Source: Streptomyces solicavernae (GTDB lineage: Bacteria > Actinomycetota > Actinomycetes > Streptomycetales > Streptomycetaceae). Taken from it: a DNA stretch of 64,000 nucleotides. The notes under the pieces were generated by a model. It was not told the DNA's origin. It searched no databases and was given only the letters and a program-made list of their open reading frames with translations. This document shows, one piece after another, positions 1 through 11,471 of this stretch. The DNA is taken from assembly GCF_029968095.1 (NCBI RefSeq), contig NZ_JASCIR010000004.1:248001-312000 (forward strand), read 5' to 3'. Made by a program: the position numbers and the translations under genes. Each line of letters opens with the position of its first letter. The first letter of the stretch is position 1.

Positions 1-2
1 AC

Positions 3-488
3 GCCCTGCCGGACGACGTCCGCACCTCGGCCGAGCCGCCGACCATCCCGCCCGTCGACCAGTGCTTCGGCCCGCAGGACGCGCCCGACGACGCCCCCGT
101 GCAGGGCAGCACCGCGATCGCCGAGCGGCTCTGGCTGAAACTGGACCCCGCCACCCTCGGCTGGGCCCTCGGCGCGCCCTCCGGCAAGGGCGAGATGCGC
201 GCCTGGTTCGGCCTCGCCGACGGCCGTGACGCCGACCCGCTCTCCCTGCTCCTCACCGTGGACGCCCTCCCGCCGACCGCCTTCGAGCTGGGCCTCTCCG
301 GCTGGGTGCCGACCGTCGAACTGACCGTGCACGTGCGCTGCCGCCCCGCCCCGGGCCCGCTGCGCGTCGCCATCGCCACCCGCAACCTGGCCGGCGGCTT
401 CCTGGAGGAGGACGCCGAGGTCTGGGACAGCGCGGGCCGACTCGTCGCCCAGTCCCGCCAGTTGGCCCGTACGGTCCTGGCCCGCTGA
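3..488 (+). CDS. Thioesterase-family protein, C-terminal part
   Basis: The reading frame is open from the window edge to a TGA at 486-488, so only the C-terminal 161 codons are seen and the start lies upstream. The visible part contains a strand pattern typical of acyl-CoA thioesterase (hotdog) proteins of actinomycetes. It ends with LVAQSRQLA, the usual last strand of TesB-like thioesterase superfamily members ('aQSRQLA'). The likely role is hydrolysis of an acyl-CoA thioester in the cytoplasm; the substrate cannot be told. Family assignment rests on this terminal motif and the overall pattern. Exact specificity and full length are unknown because the gene is cut by the window. Confidence 0.7.
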   Translation, partial: ALPDDVRTSAEPPTIPPVDQCFGPQDAPDDAPVQGSTAIAERLWLKLDPATLGWALGAPSGKGEMRAWFGLADGRDADPLSLLLTVDALPPTAFELGLSGWVPTVELTVHVRCRPAPGPLRVAIATRNLAGGFLEEDAEVWDSAGRLVAQSRQLARTVLAR

Positions 489-524
489 TCCCCGTACGCC
501 TGTCGGTGGGCGATCCTGGAGGGC

Positions 525-808
525 GTGAAGTCCGAACGGCTGCTCGCCATCCTGCTGCTGCTCCAGACCCACGGCCGCGTCCCGGCGCCTGAACTCGCCG
601 AGCGCCTCGAAGTCTCCGTACGCACCATCTGCCGCGACGTCGAGGCGCTCTCCGGCAGCGGCGTCCCGGTGTACGCGGAGCGCGGCCGGCGGTCGACCTG
701 GAGGTTCTGCAGGACGCGGTGTTCAGCGACCGCCGCATCGACGTGCGCTACCGGCACAGCGGCCGGTCGGCGGCGTCGGTCGTCGGGCTCTACGCGGACG
801 ACGGCTGA
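525..808 (+). pseudogene. Remnant of a YafY-type HTH/WYL transcriptional regulator
   Basis: A GTG at 525 opens a helix-turn-helix (residues 1-50: 'LLILLLLQTHGRVPA', then 'LAERLEVSVRTICRDVEAL') typical of WYL-domain regulators of the DeoR/YafY type. After 'VPVYAERGRR' the frame becomes meaningless. A neighbouring frame (692-805) then reads 'LQDAVFSDRRIDVRYRHSG', the start of a WYL domain, and stops at 806-808. An intact member has roughly 320 residues, so about 100 residues between the HTH and the WYL core, and everything after the WYL start, are missing. The simplest reading is an internal deletion with frame loss, followed by decay. Its end overlaps the convergent TetR gene by 19 bases. Confidence 0.75.
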
Positions 809-1446
809 CCCTCGTCGAGCCAGTGCTCGCTGCCCACATTGATCAGGCGCAGCCTGCGGCGGGCGGTACGCGTGATGCGGGCGGTCTCTGCCGTGTCGTC
901 CGGCCCGGCCTCCAGGAGCGCGGCCGCGGTCATCACCATCTGGTCCACGTACATGCCCGCCAGCATGCGCAGGTCCTCGGGCTGCCAGCCGCGCAGCTCG
1001 GACTCTGCGGCCAGCACCTCGGTCAACTCTTCGGAGAACAGGTCGAGTTGGGTCGCGATGGCCCGGCGCACCGGGGCCACTCCGCCGGTCCGCTCGCGTA
1101 CCAGAAAGCGGAAGTAGGCGGGCTGCTCGGCGACATGGCGGGCGATCAGCTCGACGGTGTGCGCGATGCGCCGCTCGGTGTCGCCGGTCTCGGCCAGGAT
1201 CGTGGCTATCAGGGTGCGCAGGCTGCCCAGGGTCTCCTCGACCAGGGCCACGCCGAGCTCCGGGATGCCGCAGAAGTGGCGGTAGAAGCCCGCGGGGGAG
1301 ATGCCGACCGCCCGGGCGACCTCACGCAGGCCGAGGCTGCTGAGGCTCTGCTGCTCCAGGAGTTCCAGGCTCGCGGACATGAGGGCCTGGCGGGTCCGCA
1401 ACTTCTGGGCCTGGCGGGGGCCCGGGGCGCCGGGGGTGTGACTCAT
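790..1446 (-). CDS. TetR-family transcriptional regulator
   Basis: 218 residues, typical for TetR. The N-terminal DNA-binding domain has a recognition helix-turn-helix at about residues 39-58 ('LREVARAVGISPAGFYRHF'), and the ligand-binding half includes 'VRERTGGVAPVRRAI'. This resembles the FabR-like TetR group linked to fatty-acid or lipid control in actinobacteria. That is family knowledge, not proof. The gene is divergent from two small membrane-protein genes. The 167-base gap between them carries similar motifs CAGTAAACA (1453) and CAGTGAACA (1510) that could be its operators, and a 16-bp tandem repeat. The effector is unknown. Confidence 0.85.
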   Translation of the reverse strand: MSHTPGAPGPRQAQKLRTRQALMSASLELLEQQSLSSLGLREVARAVGISPAGFYRHFCGIPELGVALVEETLGSLRTLIATILAETGDTERRIAHTVELIARHVAEQPAYFRFLVRERTGGVAPVRRAIATQLDLFSEELTEVLAAESELRGWQPEDLRMLAGMYVDQMVMTAAALLEAGPDDTAETARITRTARRRLRLINVGSEHWLDEGQPSSA

Positions 1447-1452
1447 GGAACT

Positions 1453-1520
1453 CAGTAAACAACTGTTCTCGGTCGCGAGGGACCTCGCGCACCCTTTAGA
1501 CTCAGGAGTCAGTGAACAGT
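1453..1520. promoter_or_regulatory. Candidate TetR operator region
   Basis: Two similar motifs, CAGTAAACAACTGTT (1453-1467) and CAGTGAACAGT (1510-1520), lie between the TetR gene and the divergent small genes. TGAACA/TGTTCA half-sites are common in operators of FabR-like TetR proteins. Autoregulation is inferred from position only. Confidence 0.35.
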
Positions 1521-1540
1521 CGTACTCTGAAAATCCGAGA

Positions 1541-1604
1541 AATCTGAGAATCAGCGAATCTGAGAATCAGCGAATCTGAGAATCAGCGAATCTGAGAATC
1601 TGCG
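1541..1604 (+). repeat. Four 16-bp tandem repeats
   Basis: The unit AATCTGAGAATCAGCG occurs three times exactly (1541-1556, 1557-1572, 1573-1588). A fourth copy at 1589-1604 differs at two bases. The array ends 9 bases before the GTG of the small membrane gene at 1614, so it lies in its untranslated leader. It is clearly less GC-rich than its surroundings. Confidence 0.95.
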
Positions 1605-1613
1605 AGGCGCATC

Positions 1614-1772
1614 GTGATCGCACTGGTCGCCGCACTGCTGCTGTTGGGCGTGCTGCTCGGCTCCGTCGCCCAACTCCCGTTCTCCGTGTCCCTCGTGGCC
1701 GCCGCCGTCATCGCGGGCTGGCTGGCCGTCTTCGCCGTGCGCGAGCAGCTCGCGCGCCGCCGTTCGGAGTGA
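1614..1772 (+). CDS. Small membrane protein, 52 residues
   Basis: A GTG-started frame encodes 52 residues. A hydrophobic segment at residues 2-19 and a second at about 25-43 are separated by a short turn (QLPFS), and the tail is basic (REQLARRRSE). This predicts a two-helix inner-membrane protein. It is too short for family assignment. The gene is supported by good third-position GC and by translational coupling: its stop overlaps the next GTG (GTGA at 1769-1772). A weak GAGG at 1603-1606 is the only ribosome site. Function unknown. Confidence 0.6.
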   Translation: MIALVAALLLLGVLLGSVAQLPFSVSLVAAAVIAGWLAVFAVREQLARRRSE

Positions 1773-2059
1773 GTTCCGTGACCTCTTCCCTGCTCGCCGA
1801 CCGTGCCGGCCCGTCGCGTGACGCGACCCGCCGCCCCGACTCCATGGCCGTCGCGTCCTTCGTCCTCGGCCTGCCCGGACTGCTCGTCCTGAACGTCGTC
1901 CTCGGGCCGATCGCCATCGTCCTCGCCTGCCTCGCCCTGCGCGGCGGCACCGCCCGCCGCGGCCGCGCGTTCCTCGGCCTCGGCCTGGGCGTCGCCGACC
2001 TGCTCGTCCTCGCGGCCCTGACCGCCGCCAACGGCACGGTGGCCTGGAACTTCGGCTGA
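1769..2059 (+). CDS. DUF4190-like small membrane protein
   Basis: 96 residues with a polar N-terminus (about 26 residues), then 'MAVASFVLGLPGLLVLNVVL' and two further hydrophobic stretches. This is the layout of DUF4190-type actinobacterial membrane proteins (ASFVLGLxG...GPIAIVLACLALR). It overlaps the preceding 52-residue gene by four bases, so the pair is probably co-transcribed and coupled. A GTG at 1778 is an alternative start. The biochemical role is unknown. Confidence 0.65.
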   Translation: MSSVTSSLLADRAGPSRDATRRPDSMAVASFVLGLPGLLVLNVVLGPIAIVLACLALRGGTARRGRAFLGLGLGVADLLVLAALTAANGTVAWNFG

Positions 2060-2106
2060 CCCCCAGGGGGCGTCGTGTTCGCCTCGACTCCCGGCGCAGG
2101 GCCGTC

Positions 2107-2982
2107 TCAGCCGAGGAACCGTACGAGCTCCGCCGTCAGCTGCGCGGGTGCGTCCTCCTGTACGAGGTGGCCCGCGCCCTCGATCAGGCGCAGCTCCGCG
2201 CCCGGGATCGCCGCCGCCAGCTCATGGCCCTTCGCGACCGGGATCCAGGTGTCGTCCGTGCCCCAGCAGGCCAGCACCGGAAGCTCCAACTCCGCGTACC
2301 GGCCCTGGATTTCGTCCGTGAACCGCTGGTCGTTCTGCGCGATCTGCCGATAGAACGCGGCCTGCCCCTGCGGCGTGCACCACGGCGCCGCGAGCCGCTC
2401 GCGCACCGCCGGATGCAGTCCGCGGTGGCTCGCCGAGCTCAGGTACTCGCGTACGAGCGCGGCGTGCAGCGGCGCCGGGAGCTGCGCGAACACCTCGGCG
2501 TTCGCCCCGAGCAGCCGGTAGGCCGGCGAGCCCCACGGCGCGAGCGCCACCGGGTCGACCAGGGCGAGCCGCTCGTACCGCGCGCCGTGCAGCAGGTGTG
2601 CGCGCAGGGCGACGCAGCCGCCGAAGTCGTGCGCGACGACGGCCGGGCGCTCCAGGCCCCAGTGGCCGAGCAGTTCGGCGAGCACCCGCGCCTGCGCGGC
2701 GAGCGTCACGTCCTGCCCGGCACGCATCTCCGAGGCGCCATAGCCCGGCATGTCCCAGACGTACACCCGGTGGCGCGGCGCGAGCGCGCGGGCCACCGAC
2801 CGCCAGACGTACGACGAGAAGGGCGTGCCGTGGCCGAGGACGACGGGCGGCAGGGCGGGATCGCCGAGCGCGGCCCAGCGGACCGTGCCGGTGGGGCTGC
2901 GGAAGGTGCGGTCGAGTGCCCAGTCGTCGAGTGCCCAGTCGTCGAGTGCCCAGTCGTCGTCAAGAACCCGGTTGGCTGTCAT
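2107..2982 (-). CDS. Alpha/beta hydrolase with an Asp nucleophile (epoxide hydrolase/dehalogenase type)
   Basis: 291 residues if translation starts at the ATG at 2982; a longer frame upstream looks non-coding. HGTP (oxyanion region) is at residues 51-54. The nucleophile elbow is 'AHDFGG' with Asp119, as in haloalkane/fluoroacetate dehalogenases and epoxide hydrolases rather than the Ser of esterases. The acid and His are in 'WGTDDTWIP' and 'GAGHLVQED'. Hydrolysis through a covalent aspartyl ester is expected. The N-terminus carries a 15-bp repeat giving three DDWAL units (residues 9-24), absent from the family core and probably non-essential. The substrate cannot be inferred. The gene is divergent from the cysteine desulfurase. 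Confidence 0.8.
   Translation of the reverse strand: MTANRVLDDDWALDDWALDDWALDRTFRSPTGTVRWAALGDPALPPVVLGHGTPFSSYVWRSVARALAPRHRVYVWDMPGYGASEMRAGQDVTLAAQARVLAELLGHWGLERPAVVAHDFGGCVALRAHLLHGARYERLALVDPVALAPWGSPAYRLLGANAEVFAQLPAPLHAALVREYLSSASHRGLHPAVRERLAAPWCTPQGQAAFYRQIAQNDQRFTDEIQGRYAELELPVLACWGTDDTWIPVAKGHELAAAIPGAELRLIEGAGHLVQEDAPAQLTAELVRFLG
2911..2955. repeat. 15-bp in-frame tandem repeat (3 copies)
   Basis: GTCGAGTGCCCAGTC occurs three times exactly at 2911, 2926 and 2941. On the minus strand it encodes repeated DDWAL near the N-terminus of the alpha/beta hydrolase. The unit length keeps the frame, so copy-number change would lengthen or shorten the protein only. Confidence 0.95.
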
Positions 2983-3094
2983 GAGCGTAAGGCTATTTGG
3001 TGCTGACAGCCTGCGCCAGGGTGCCGCCGGACCCCGTCGTGCCCCCCTGCGCCCGCCGTGCCCCCTCCGTACGGCTCGTAGAATCGACCGCACC

Positions 3095-4279
3095 ATGGCC
3101 TATCTCGACCACGCCGCGACCACTCCGATGCTTCCGGAGGCCGTCGAGGCGATGACCGCGCAGCTCACCGTCGTCGGCAACGCCTCGTCCCTGCACGCCG
3201 CCGGGCGGCGGGCCAGGCGTACCGTCGAGGAGGCCCGCGAGACCCTGGCCGACGCGCTCGGCGCCCGCCCCAGCGAAGTCGTCCTCACCTCCGGCGGCAC
3301 CGAGGCCGACAACCTCGCCGTGAAGGGCCTGTTCTGGGCGCGCCGGGCCGCCGACCCCGCGCGCACCCGCGTCCTCGCCAGCCCCGTCGAACACCATGCC
3401 GTCCTCGACGCGGTGCACTGGCTCGGCGAGCACGAGGGCGCGACCGTGGAGTACCTGGCCGTGGACGCGTACGGCCGGGTGCATCCCGAGACGCTGCGGG
3501 CCGCGATCGAACGCAACCCCGGTGACGTCGCCCTCGTCACCGTGATGTGGGCCAACAACGAGATCGGCACGGTCATGCCGGTGCGTGAACTCGCCGACGT
3601 AGCCGCGGAGTTCCACGTTCCGCTGCATGCCGACGCCGTTCAGGCCTTCGGGCAGCTGCCCGTCGACTTCGGCCCCTCCGGGCTCGCCGCGATGACGGTC
3701 AGCGGCCACAAGGTCGGCGGCCCTTACGGCATCGGGGCGCTGCTGCTCGGCCGGGAGTACAGCCCTGTGCCCGTGCTGCACGGCGGCGGGCAGGAGCGGC
3801 ACGTCCGCTCCGGCACCCTGGACGTGCCCGCCGTCGCCGCGTTCGCCGTGGCCGGGCGGATCGCCGCCGAGCGCCGCGAGTGGTTCGCGCAGGAGATCGG
3901 CGGCCTGCGGGACGAGCTGATCGCCGCCGTGCGCGCCGCCGCACCGGACGCGCTCCTGGGCGGCGACCCGGCCCCGGCAGGCCCGGACACCCTCGGCCGG
4001 CTGCCCGCCAACGCGCACTTCACGTTCCCCGGCTGCGAGGGCGACTCGCTGCTCCTCCTCCTCGACGCCCAGGGCATCGAGTGCTCCACCGGCTCGGCGT
4101 GCACGGCGGGCGTGGCCCAGCCGAGCCACGTCCTCCTCGCCACCGGCACCGACCCGGACCTGGCCCGCGGCACGCTGCGCTTCTCCCTCGGCCACACGAC
4201 GACCCGAGCCGACATCGAGGCCGTGGCCAAGGCGATCGGCCCGGCGGTGGAACGGGCGCGGTCGGCGGGGCTCAGCTAG
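3095..4279 (+). CDS. Cysteine desulfurase (IscS/NifS class V aminotransferase fold)
   Basis: 394 residues starting YLDHAATTP, the family N-terminus. The PLP lysine is in '[10 protein letters not shown]' (Lys206) and the catalytic cysteine in 'STGSACTAG' (Cys336). It converts L-cysteine to alanine and passes persulfide sulfur on. The tRNA 2-thiouridylase gene mnmA lies less than 1 kb downstream, which suggests it supplies sulfur for tRNA thiolation, possibly also Fe-S clusters. A TAGAAT -10-like box at 3079-3084 lies only 10 bases before the ATG and no ribosome site is visible, so the transcript may be nearly leaderless. Its stop overlaps the convergent amidase gene by 8 bases. Confidence 0.93.
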   Translation: MAYLDHAATTPMLPEAVEAMTAQLTVVGNASSLHAAGRRARRTVEEARETLADALGARPSEVVLTSGGTEADNLAVKGLFWARRAADPARTRVLASPVEHHAVLDAVHWLGEHEGATVEYLAVDAYGRVHPETLRAAIERNPGDVALVTVMWANNEIGTVMPVRELADVAAEFHVPLHADAVQAFGQLPVDFGPSGLAAMTVSGHKVGGPYGIGALLLGREYSPVPVLHGGGQERHVRSGTLDVPAVAAFAVAGRIAAERREWFAQEIGGLRDELIAAVRAAAPDALLGGDPAPAGPDTLGRLPANAHFTFPGCEGDSLLLLLDAQGIECSTGSACTAGVAQPSHVLLATGTDPDLARGTLRFSLGHTTTRADIEAVAKAIGPAVERARSAGLS

Positions 4280-5015
4280 CCGCTGACTTGGCGCGCTTCT
4301 TCGCGGCGGCCCGCACAAGGCGCATGTACTTGTCCCAGTCCCAGTGCCGCCCCGGGTCGGTGTGCGTGGCGCCCGGCACCTCGTTGTGGCCGATGATGTG
4401 CTTGCGGTCCACCGGGATCCCGTACCGCGCGCAGATGTCCGCCGCCAGGCGGGCCGACGAGCGGTACATCACGTCCGTCAGGGTCTCCGGCTTGTCGACG
4501 AAGCCTTCGTGCTCGATGCCGATGCTGCGTTCGTTGTACTCGCGGTTGCCCGCGTGGAACGCCACGTCCAGCTCGCGGGCCATCTGCGCGATATGACCGT
4601 CCTTCCCGCGGATCACGTAGTGCGCCGCCGCGGCGTGCAGCGGATCGCGGAAGACCCGCACCGCCGTCGCGTAGCTGCCCTCCGTGACATGGACGACGAT
4701 GCGGTCGACCGTGAAGTCCGCGGGCCGGTCCGCGTACCGCAGGTTCGCCTCGGAGGCCGCGATCCACTGCGCGCCCGTGTGGTCCACCTCTCCGTTGGTG
4801 CGCTGCTTGTCGATGCCGGGCACCCGCCACCACAGGCGGCCCAGCTCCTCGTGGAACATCGCCGCGCCCGCGCCGACGGTGACGGCACCGCCGATCAGCA
4901 GCCCGCGCCGGCTGATGCCGCGCCCGGACCGCGCCCGCGCGTGCCGCTGCTCGCCGCGGGACCGTTCCTCCCTCTCGCCGCCGGACTGTTCCTCGCCGGA
5001 TCGACCCTCGGCCAC
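4272..5015 (-). CDS. Tat-exported N-acetylmuramoyl-L-alanine amidase (Amidase_2/PGRP)
   Basis: 247 residues. A long charged N-region is followed by the Tat motif SRRGLLIGG (residues 35-43) and a short hydrophobic stretch, so export folded through Tat is expected. The catalytic domain (about 80-235) has zinc ligands His109 ('VVHVTEG') and His218, with Asp220, in 'GATHTDPG', and the family motif 'IGHNEVPG'. It should cleave the amide bond between N-acetylmuramic acid and L-alanine in peptidoglycan, acting outside the membrane in wall turnover. It converges on and slightly overlaps the cysteine desulfurase gene. Confidence 0.9.
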   Translation of the reverse strand: MAEGRSGEEQSGGEREERSRGEQRHARARSGRGISRRGLLIGGAVTVGAGAAMFHEELGRLWWRVPGIDKQRTNGEVDHTGAQWIAASEANLRYADRPADFTVDRIVVHVTEGSYATAVRVFRDPLHAAAAHYVIRGKDGHIAQMARELDVAFHAGNREYNERSIGIEHEGFVDKPETLTDVMYRSSARLAADICARYGIPVDRKHIIGHNEVPGATHTDPGRHWDWDKYMRLVRAAAKKRAKSAAS

Positions 5016-5101
5016 CCTGAACCTCCCCGTGCTCCCCCGTGCCCCATGATCGTAGAAACGCGCGAGGGGTCCTCGAAGGTTCCGACTACCCTGGAGGAGT
5101 T

Positions 5102-6232
5102 ATGACTGAGACCCCCGCCGCCCCGCAGCGCCGCCTCCGTGTCCTCGCCGCCATGTCCGGCGGGGTCGACTCAGCCGTCGCCGCCGCCCGCGCCGCGGAG
5201 GCCGGGCACGACGTCACCGGAGTGCACCTGGCCCTCTCGGCCAACCCGCAGTCCTTCCGCACCGGAGCCCGCGGCTGCTGCACGATCGAGGACTCCCGCG
5301 ACGCCCGCCGCGCCGCCGACGTCATCGGCATCCCCTTCTACGTGTGGGATCTCGCCGAGCGCTTCCGCGAGGACGTGGTCGAGGACTTCGTCGCCGAGTA
5401 CGAGGCGGGCCGCACGCCCAACCCGTGCCTGCGCTGCAACGAGAAGATCAAGTTCGCCGCCCTCCTCGACAAGGCCCTCGCCCTCGGCTTCGACGCCGTC
5501 GCCACCGGCCACTACGCCCAGGTCGTCACGGACGCCGACGGCAACCGCGAACTGCACCGCGCGTCCGACATGGCGAAGGACCAGTCGTACGTCCTCGGCG
5601 TCCTGGACGACCGGCAGCTGGAGCACGCCATGTTCCCGCTCGGCGACACCGTGACCACCAAGGACGAGATCCGCGCGGAGGCCGAGCGGCGCGGACTCGC
5701 CGTCGCCAAGAAGCCCGACTCGCACGACATCTGCTTCATCGCCGACGGCGACACCCAGGGCTTCCTCGCGAACCGCCTCGGCAAGGCGGAGGGCGACATC
5801 GTCGACGAGTCCGGCACGAAACTCGGCACCCATGAAGGCGCGTACGGCTACACCATCGGCCAGCGCAAGGGCCTGCGCATCGGCACCCCGGCCCCGGACG
5901 GCAAGCCGCGGTACGTCCTGGACATCTCGCCGGTGAACAACACGGTGACGGTCGGCCCGGTCGAGGCGCTCGACGTCACCGCGCTCACCGCGATCAAGCC
6001 CCGCTGGTGCGGCACCGCCCCGGCCGGCCCCGGCGCGTACACGGCCCAGCTGCGGGCCCACGGCGGCGAGACCCCGGTCCGCGTGGCGCCGGCCGACGGC
6101 ACGCTGCACGTCACGTTCACCGAGCCGGTCCGCGGCGTCGCCCCGGGCCAGGCCATCGTGCTGTACGACGGCACGCGCGTGGTGGGCTCGGCGACGATCG
6201 CGACCACGGAGCGCACGACGGCGGCGGTGTAG
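5102..6232 (+). CDS. mnmA: tRNA-specific 2-thiouridylase MnmA
   Basis: 376 residues from an ATG preceded by a strong GGAGGAG site. The PP-loop is SGGVDS (residues 19-24). The two catalytic cysteines are Cys109 in 'NPCLRCN' and Cys211 in 'HDICFIADG'. 'GHYAQ' and 'YTIGQRKGL' are also conserved. The enzyme activates U34 of Lys, Glu and Gln tRNAs with ATP and inserts sulfur to give 2-thiouridine, taking sulfur relayed from a cysteine desulfurase such as the one encoded at 3095-4279. Length and all motifs are normal. Confidence 0.97.
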   Translation: MTETPAAPQRRLRVLAAMSGGVDSAVAAARAAEAGHDVTGVHLALSANPQSFRTGARGCCTIEDSRDARRAADVIGIPFYVWDLAERFREDVVEDFVAEYEAGRTPNPCLRCNEKIKFAALLDKALALGFDAVATGHYAQVVTDADGNRELHRASDMAKDQSYVLGVLDDRQLEHAMFPLGDTVTTKDEIRAEAERRGLAVAKKPDSHDICFIADGDTQGFLANRLGKAEGDIVDESGTKLGTHEGAYGYTIGQRKGLRIGTPAPDGKPRYVLDISPVNNTVTVGPVEALDVTALTAIKPRWCGTAPAGPGAYTAQLRAHGGETPVRVAPADGTLHVTFTEPVRGVAPGQAIVLYDGTRVVGSATIATTERTTAAV

Positions 6233-6241
6233 TTCCGGGTT

Positions 6242-6571
6242 TCAGCCGGTCACTTCCTCGACCTCGTAGAAGCACAAGTGGTCCTTGATCCCGGCCACTT
6301 GAGGCTTCGGCTCCGGATATCCCCACACCAGATCCGGCGCCCCCGGCAACGACCAGTACGAGGCGGTGCCCTTGAACGGGCAGTACGTGTGCGTCTCCGA
6401 GGGCGTCAACAGCTCCGTGCGGACGTCCTGCGGCGGCAGGTAGTAGCGCGCGGGGTAGCCGGTCTCGCGCAGCACCAGCGGGCGGGTGCTGTCGGCGATC
6501 ACCTGCCCGTCCCGCACCACGCGCACGTGCTGAGCGCTCTGCTCGACGGTGATCTCGTGTCCCTCGGCCAC
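6242..6571 (-). CDS. DUF427 domain protein
   Basis: 109 residues from a GTG at 6571; the GGGAGG six bases upstream favours this over the longer frame. 'YYLPPQDV' and 'TYCPFKGTASYW' are signature sequences of DUF427, small cytoplasmic beta-rich proteins common in actinobacteria. Their biochemical function is not established. The gene is convergent with mnmA. Confidence 0.85.
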   Translation of the reverse strand: MAEGHEITVEQSAQHVRVVRDGQVIADSTRPLVLRETGYPARYYLPPQDVRTELLTPSETHTYCPFKGTASYWSLPGAPDLVWGYPEPKPQVAGIKDHLCFYEVEEVTG

Positions 6572-6744
6572 GGCGGCCTCCCGTGAGTTGCGGTCTGCGT
6601 CACTCCGTACGAGTGCGGCATACGTCACCCCGTACAGCACACGCGCGGTGCCGGATCTTCCCGCATCCCCCCGTACGCGCGCGTGCAGTTGGCCGGCCGC
6701 GGGCGGGGGCCCGAGTGTCGGTGGCGGGCCGTACGGTGAACGGC

Positions 6745-7290
6745 ATGAACATCTGTGTCTTCCTCTCCGCGGCCGACCTCGACGACCGCTACACGCGCCC
6801 CGCCCGTGAGTTCGCCGAACTGCTCGGCAAGGCCGGGCACACCCTGGTGTGGGGCGGCTCCGACGTCGGCCTGATGAAGGTCGTCGCGGACGGCGTGCAG
6901 CAGTCGGGCGGCCGGCTCTTCGGCGTCTCCGTGGAGTTCCTGCAGGCCAAGGCGCGGCCGGTCACCGAGCCCGACCGGATGCTGGTCACGGCCGACCTCG
7001 CGGAGCGCAAGGCGGCGCTCCTGGAGCACGCCGACGCGGTGGTGATCATGGTCGGCGGCACCGGCACGCTCGACGAGGCCACCGAGATCCTGGAGCTGAA
7101 GAAGCACGGCAAGACCACGAAGCCGGTGGTCCTGCTGAACACGGCGGGGTTCTACGACGGCCTGAAGACCCAGTTCCGCCGCATGGAGGACGAGGGCTTC
7201 CTGCCCGTTCCCCTCACCGACCTGGTCTTCTTCGCGGAGGAGCCGGTCGGCGCCCTGGCGTACCTGGAGGAGTCCATGGGCACCCGCTGA
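6745..7290 (+). CDS. LOG-family protein (nucleoside 5'-monophosphate phosphoribohydrolase-like)
   Basis: 181 residues. A Rossmann-like fold has 'CVFLSAAD' at the start, the Arg-Lys pair of 'LAERKAALL' (88-89) and the signature 'GGTGTLDEATE' (104-114) of the LONELY GUY/TIGR00730 family. The first position of PGGxGTxxE is Val instead of Pro. Family members release the base from (cytokinin) riboside monophosphates or act as AMP nucleosidases. Which substrate is used here is not known. It is followed 25 bases later by an SDR gene and probably shares its transcript. Confidence 0.85.
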   Translation: MNICVFLSAADLDDRYTRPAREFAELLGKAGHTLVWGGSDVGLMKVVADGVQQSGGRLFGVSVEFLQAKARPVTEPDRMLVTADLAERKAALLEHADAVVIMVGGTGTLDEATEILELKKHGKTTKPVVLLNTAGFYDGLKTQFRRMEDEGFLPVPLTDLVFFAEEPVGALAYLEESMGTR

Positions 7291-7315
7291 TCCGCCTGTT
7301 GCGAGAATGGCCCGC

Positions 7316-8001
7316 ATGGCTACCCATGTGATCACCGGAGCGGGCTCCGGCATCGGCGCCGCCGTCGCGCGCCGCCTGCACGCGCGCGGCGACGACCTCG
7401 TCCTCCTCGCGCGCGACGCCGGCCGCGCCAAGGAACTCGCCGAGCGGTACGAAGGCGCCCGCACCCTCGTCGGCGACCTCGCCGAACCGGACCGCCTCTC
7501 CTGGGCGTTCTCGCACCAGAGCCTGCCCGACCGGGTCGACTCGCTGCTGCACATCGCGGGCGTCGTCGACCTCGGCCGGATCGGCGACCTCACCCCCAAG
7601 ATCTGGCGCCGCCAGCTGGAGGTGAACCTGATCGCCCCGGCCGAGCTGACCCGGCACTTCCTGCCCCAACTCCGCGTCGCCCAGGGCCAGGTGCTGTTCG
7701 TGAACTCCGGCGCCGGCCTGAACGCCCACGCCGACTGGTCGGCGTACGCCGCCTCCAAGCACGGCCTGAAGGCGCTCGCGGACGCCCTGCGGGCCGAGGA
7801 GAAGCCGAACGGCGTGCGCGTCACCACGGTCTACCCGGGGCGCACGGCCAGCCCCATGCAGGCCAAGGTGCACCAGCAGGAGGGCAAGGAGTACGACGCG
7901 GACCGCTGGATCGACCCGGAGTCCGTGGCCACCACGATCCTGATGGCCCTCGACCTGCCGCGGGACGCGGAGGTCAACGACCTGACGGTGCGGCCCGGCC
8001 G

Positions 8002-8005
<4 letters not shown>
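7316..8005 (+). CDS. Short-chain dehydrogenase/reductase
   Basis: 229 residues. The NAD(P)-binding motif is TGAGSGIG (7-14), the catalytic serine is in 'VNSGAG' (Ser131), and the YxxxK pair is Tyr144/Lys148 ('YAASKHGL'). It is a classical SDR oxidoreductase acting on an alcohol or ketone; the substrate is unknown. An ATG nine bases upstream (7307) is an alternative start. The last four bases (ATGA) overlap the start of the next gene, indicating coupling with the MetE-like gene. Confidence 0.88.
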
Positions 8006-11221
<3,216 letters not shown>

Positions 11222-11229
11222 CGGTTGAA

Positions 11230-11269
11230 GGCCACCCGTTCAGCGCATACCAGATGCATACGGGTGGCC
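11230..11269 (+). terminator. Hairpin after ligA
   Basis: GGCCACCCGT (11230-11239) and ACGGGTGGCC (11260-11269) form a perfect 10-bp stem with a 20-base loop, 9 bases after the ligA stop. There is no T-run, as is usual for Streptomyces terminators. Confidence 0.6.
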
Positions 11270-11471
11270 GGGTCGCATTCGGGCAACCGTTGTCGACCGC
11301 TGCCCGTAGAAGCCTTCTGCGGCCTACTGTTGAGGAGTGCGCCTGCCGTGCCCCGCTGCCGAATGGGGTATCTCCTGCTCCTCGCGAGCCCGGAGAAAGG
11401 TTTCAGACGCGGTGACTTCTGAACACGAGGGCCGCGTGGCGTGGGCACCGACGGCTGTGAGAGGGACGGGA

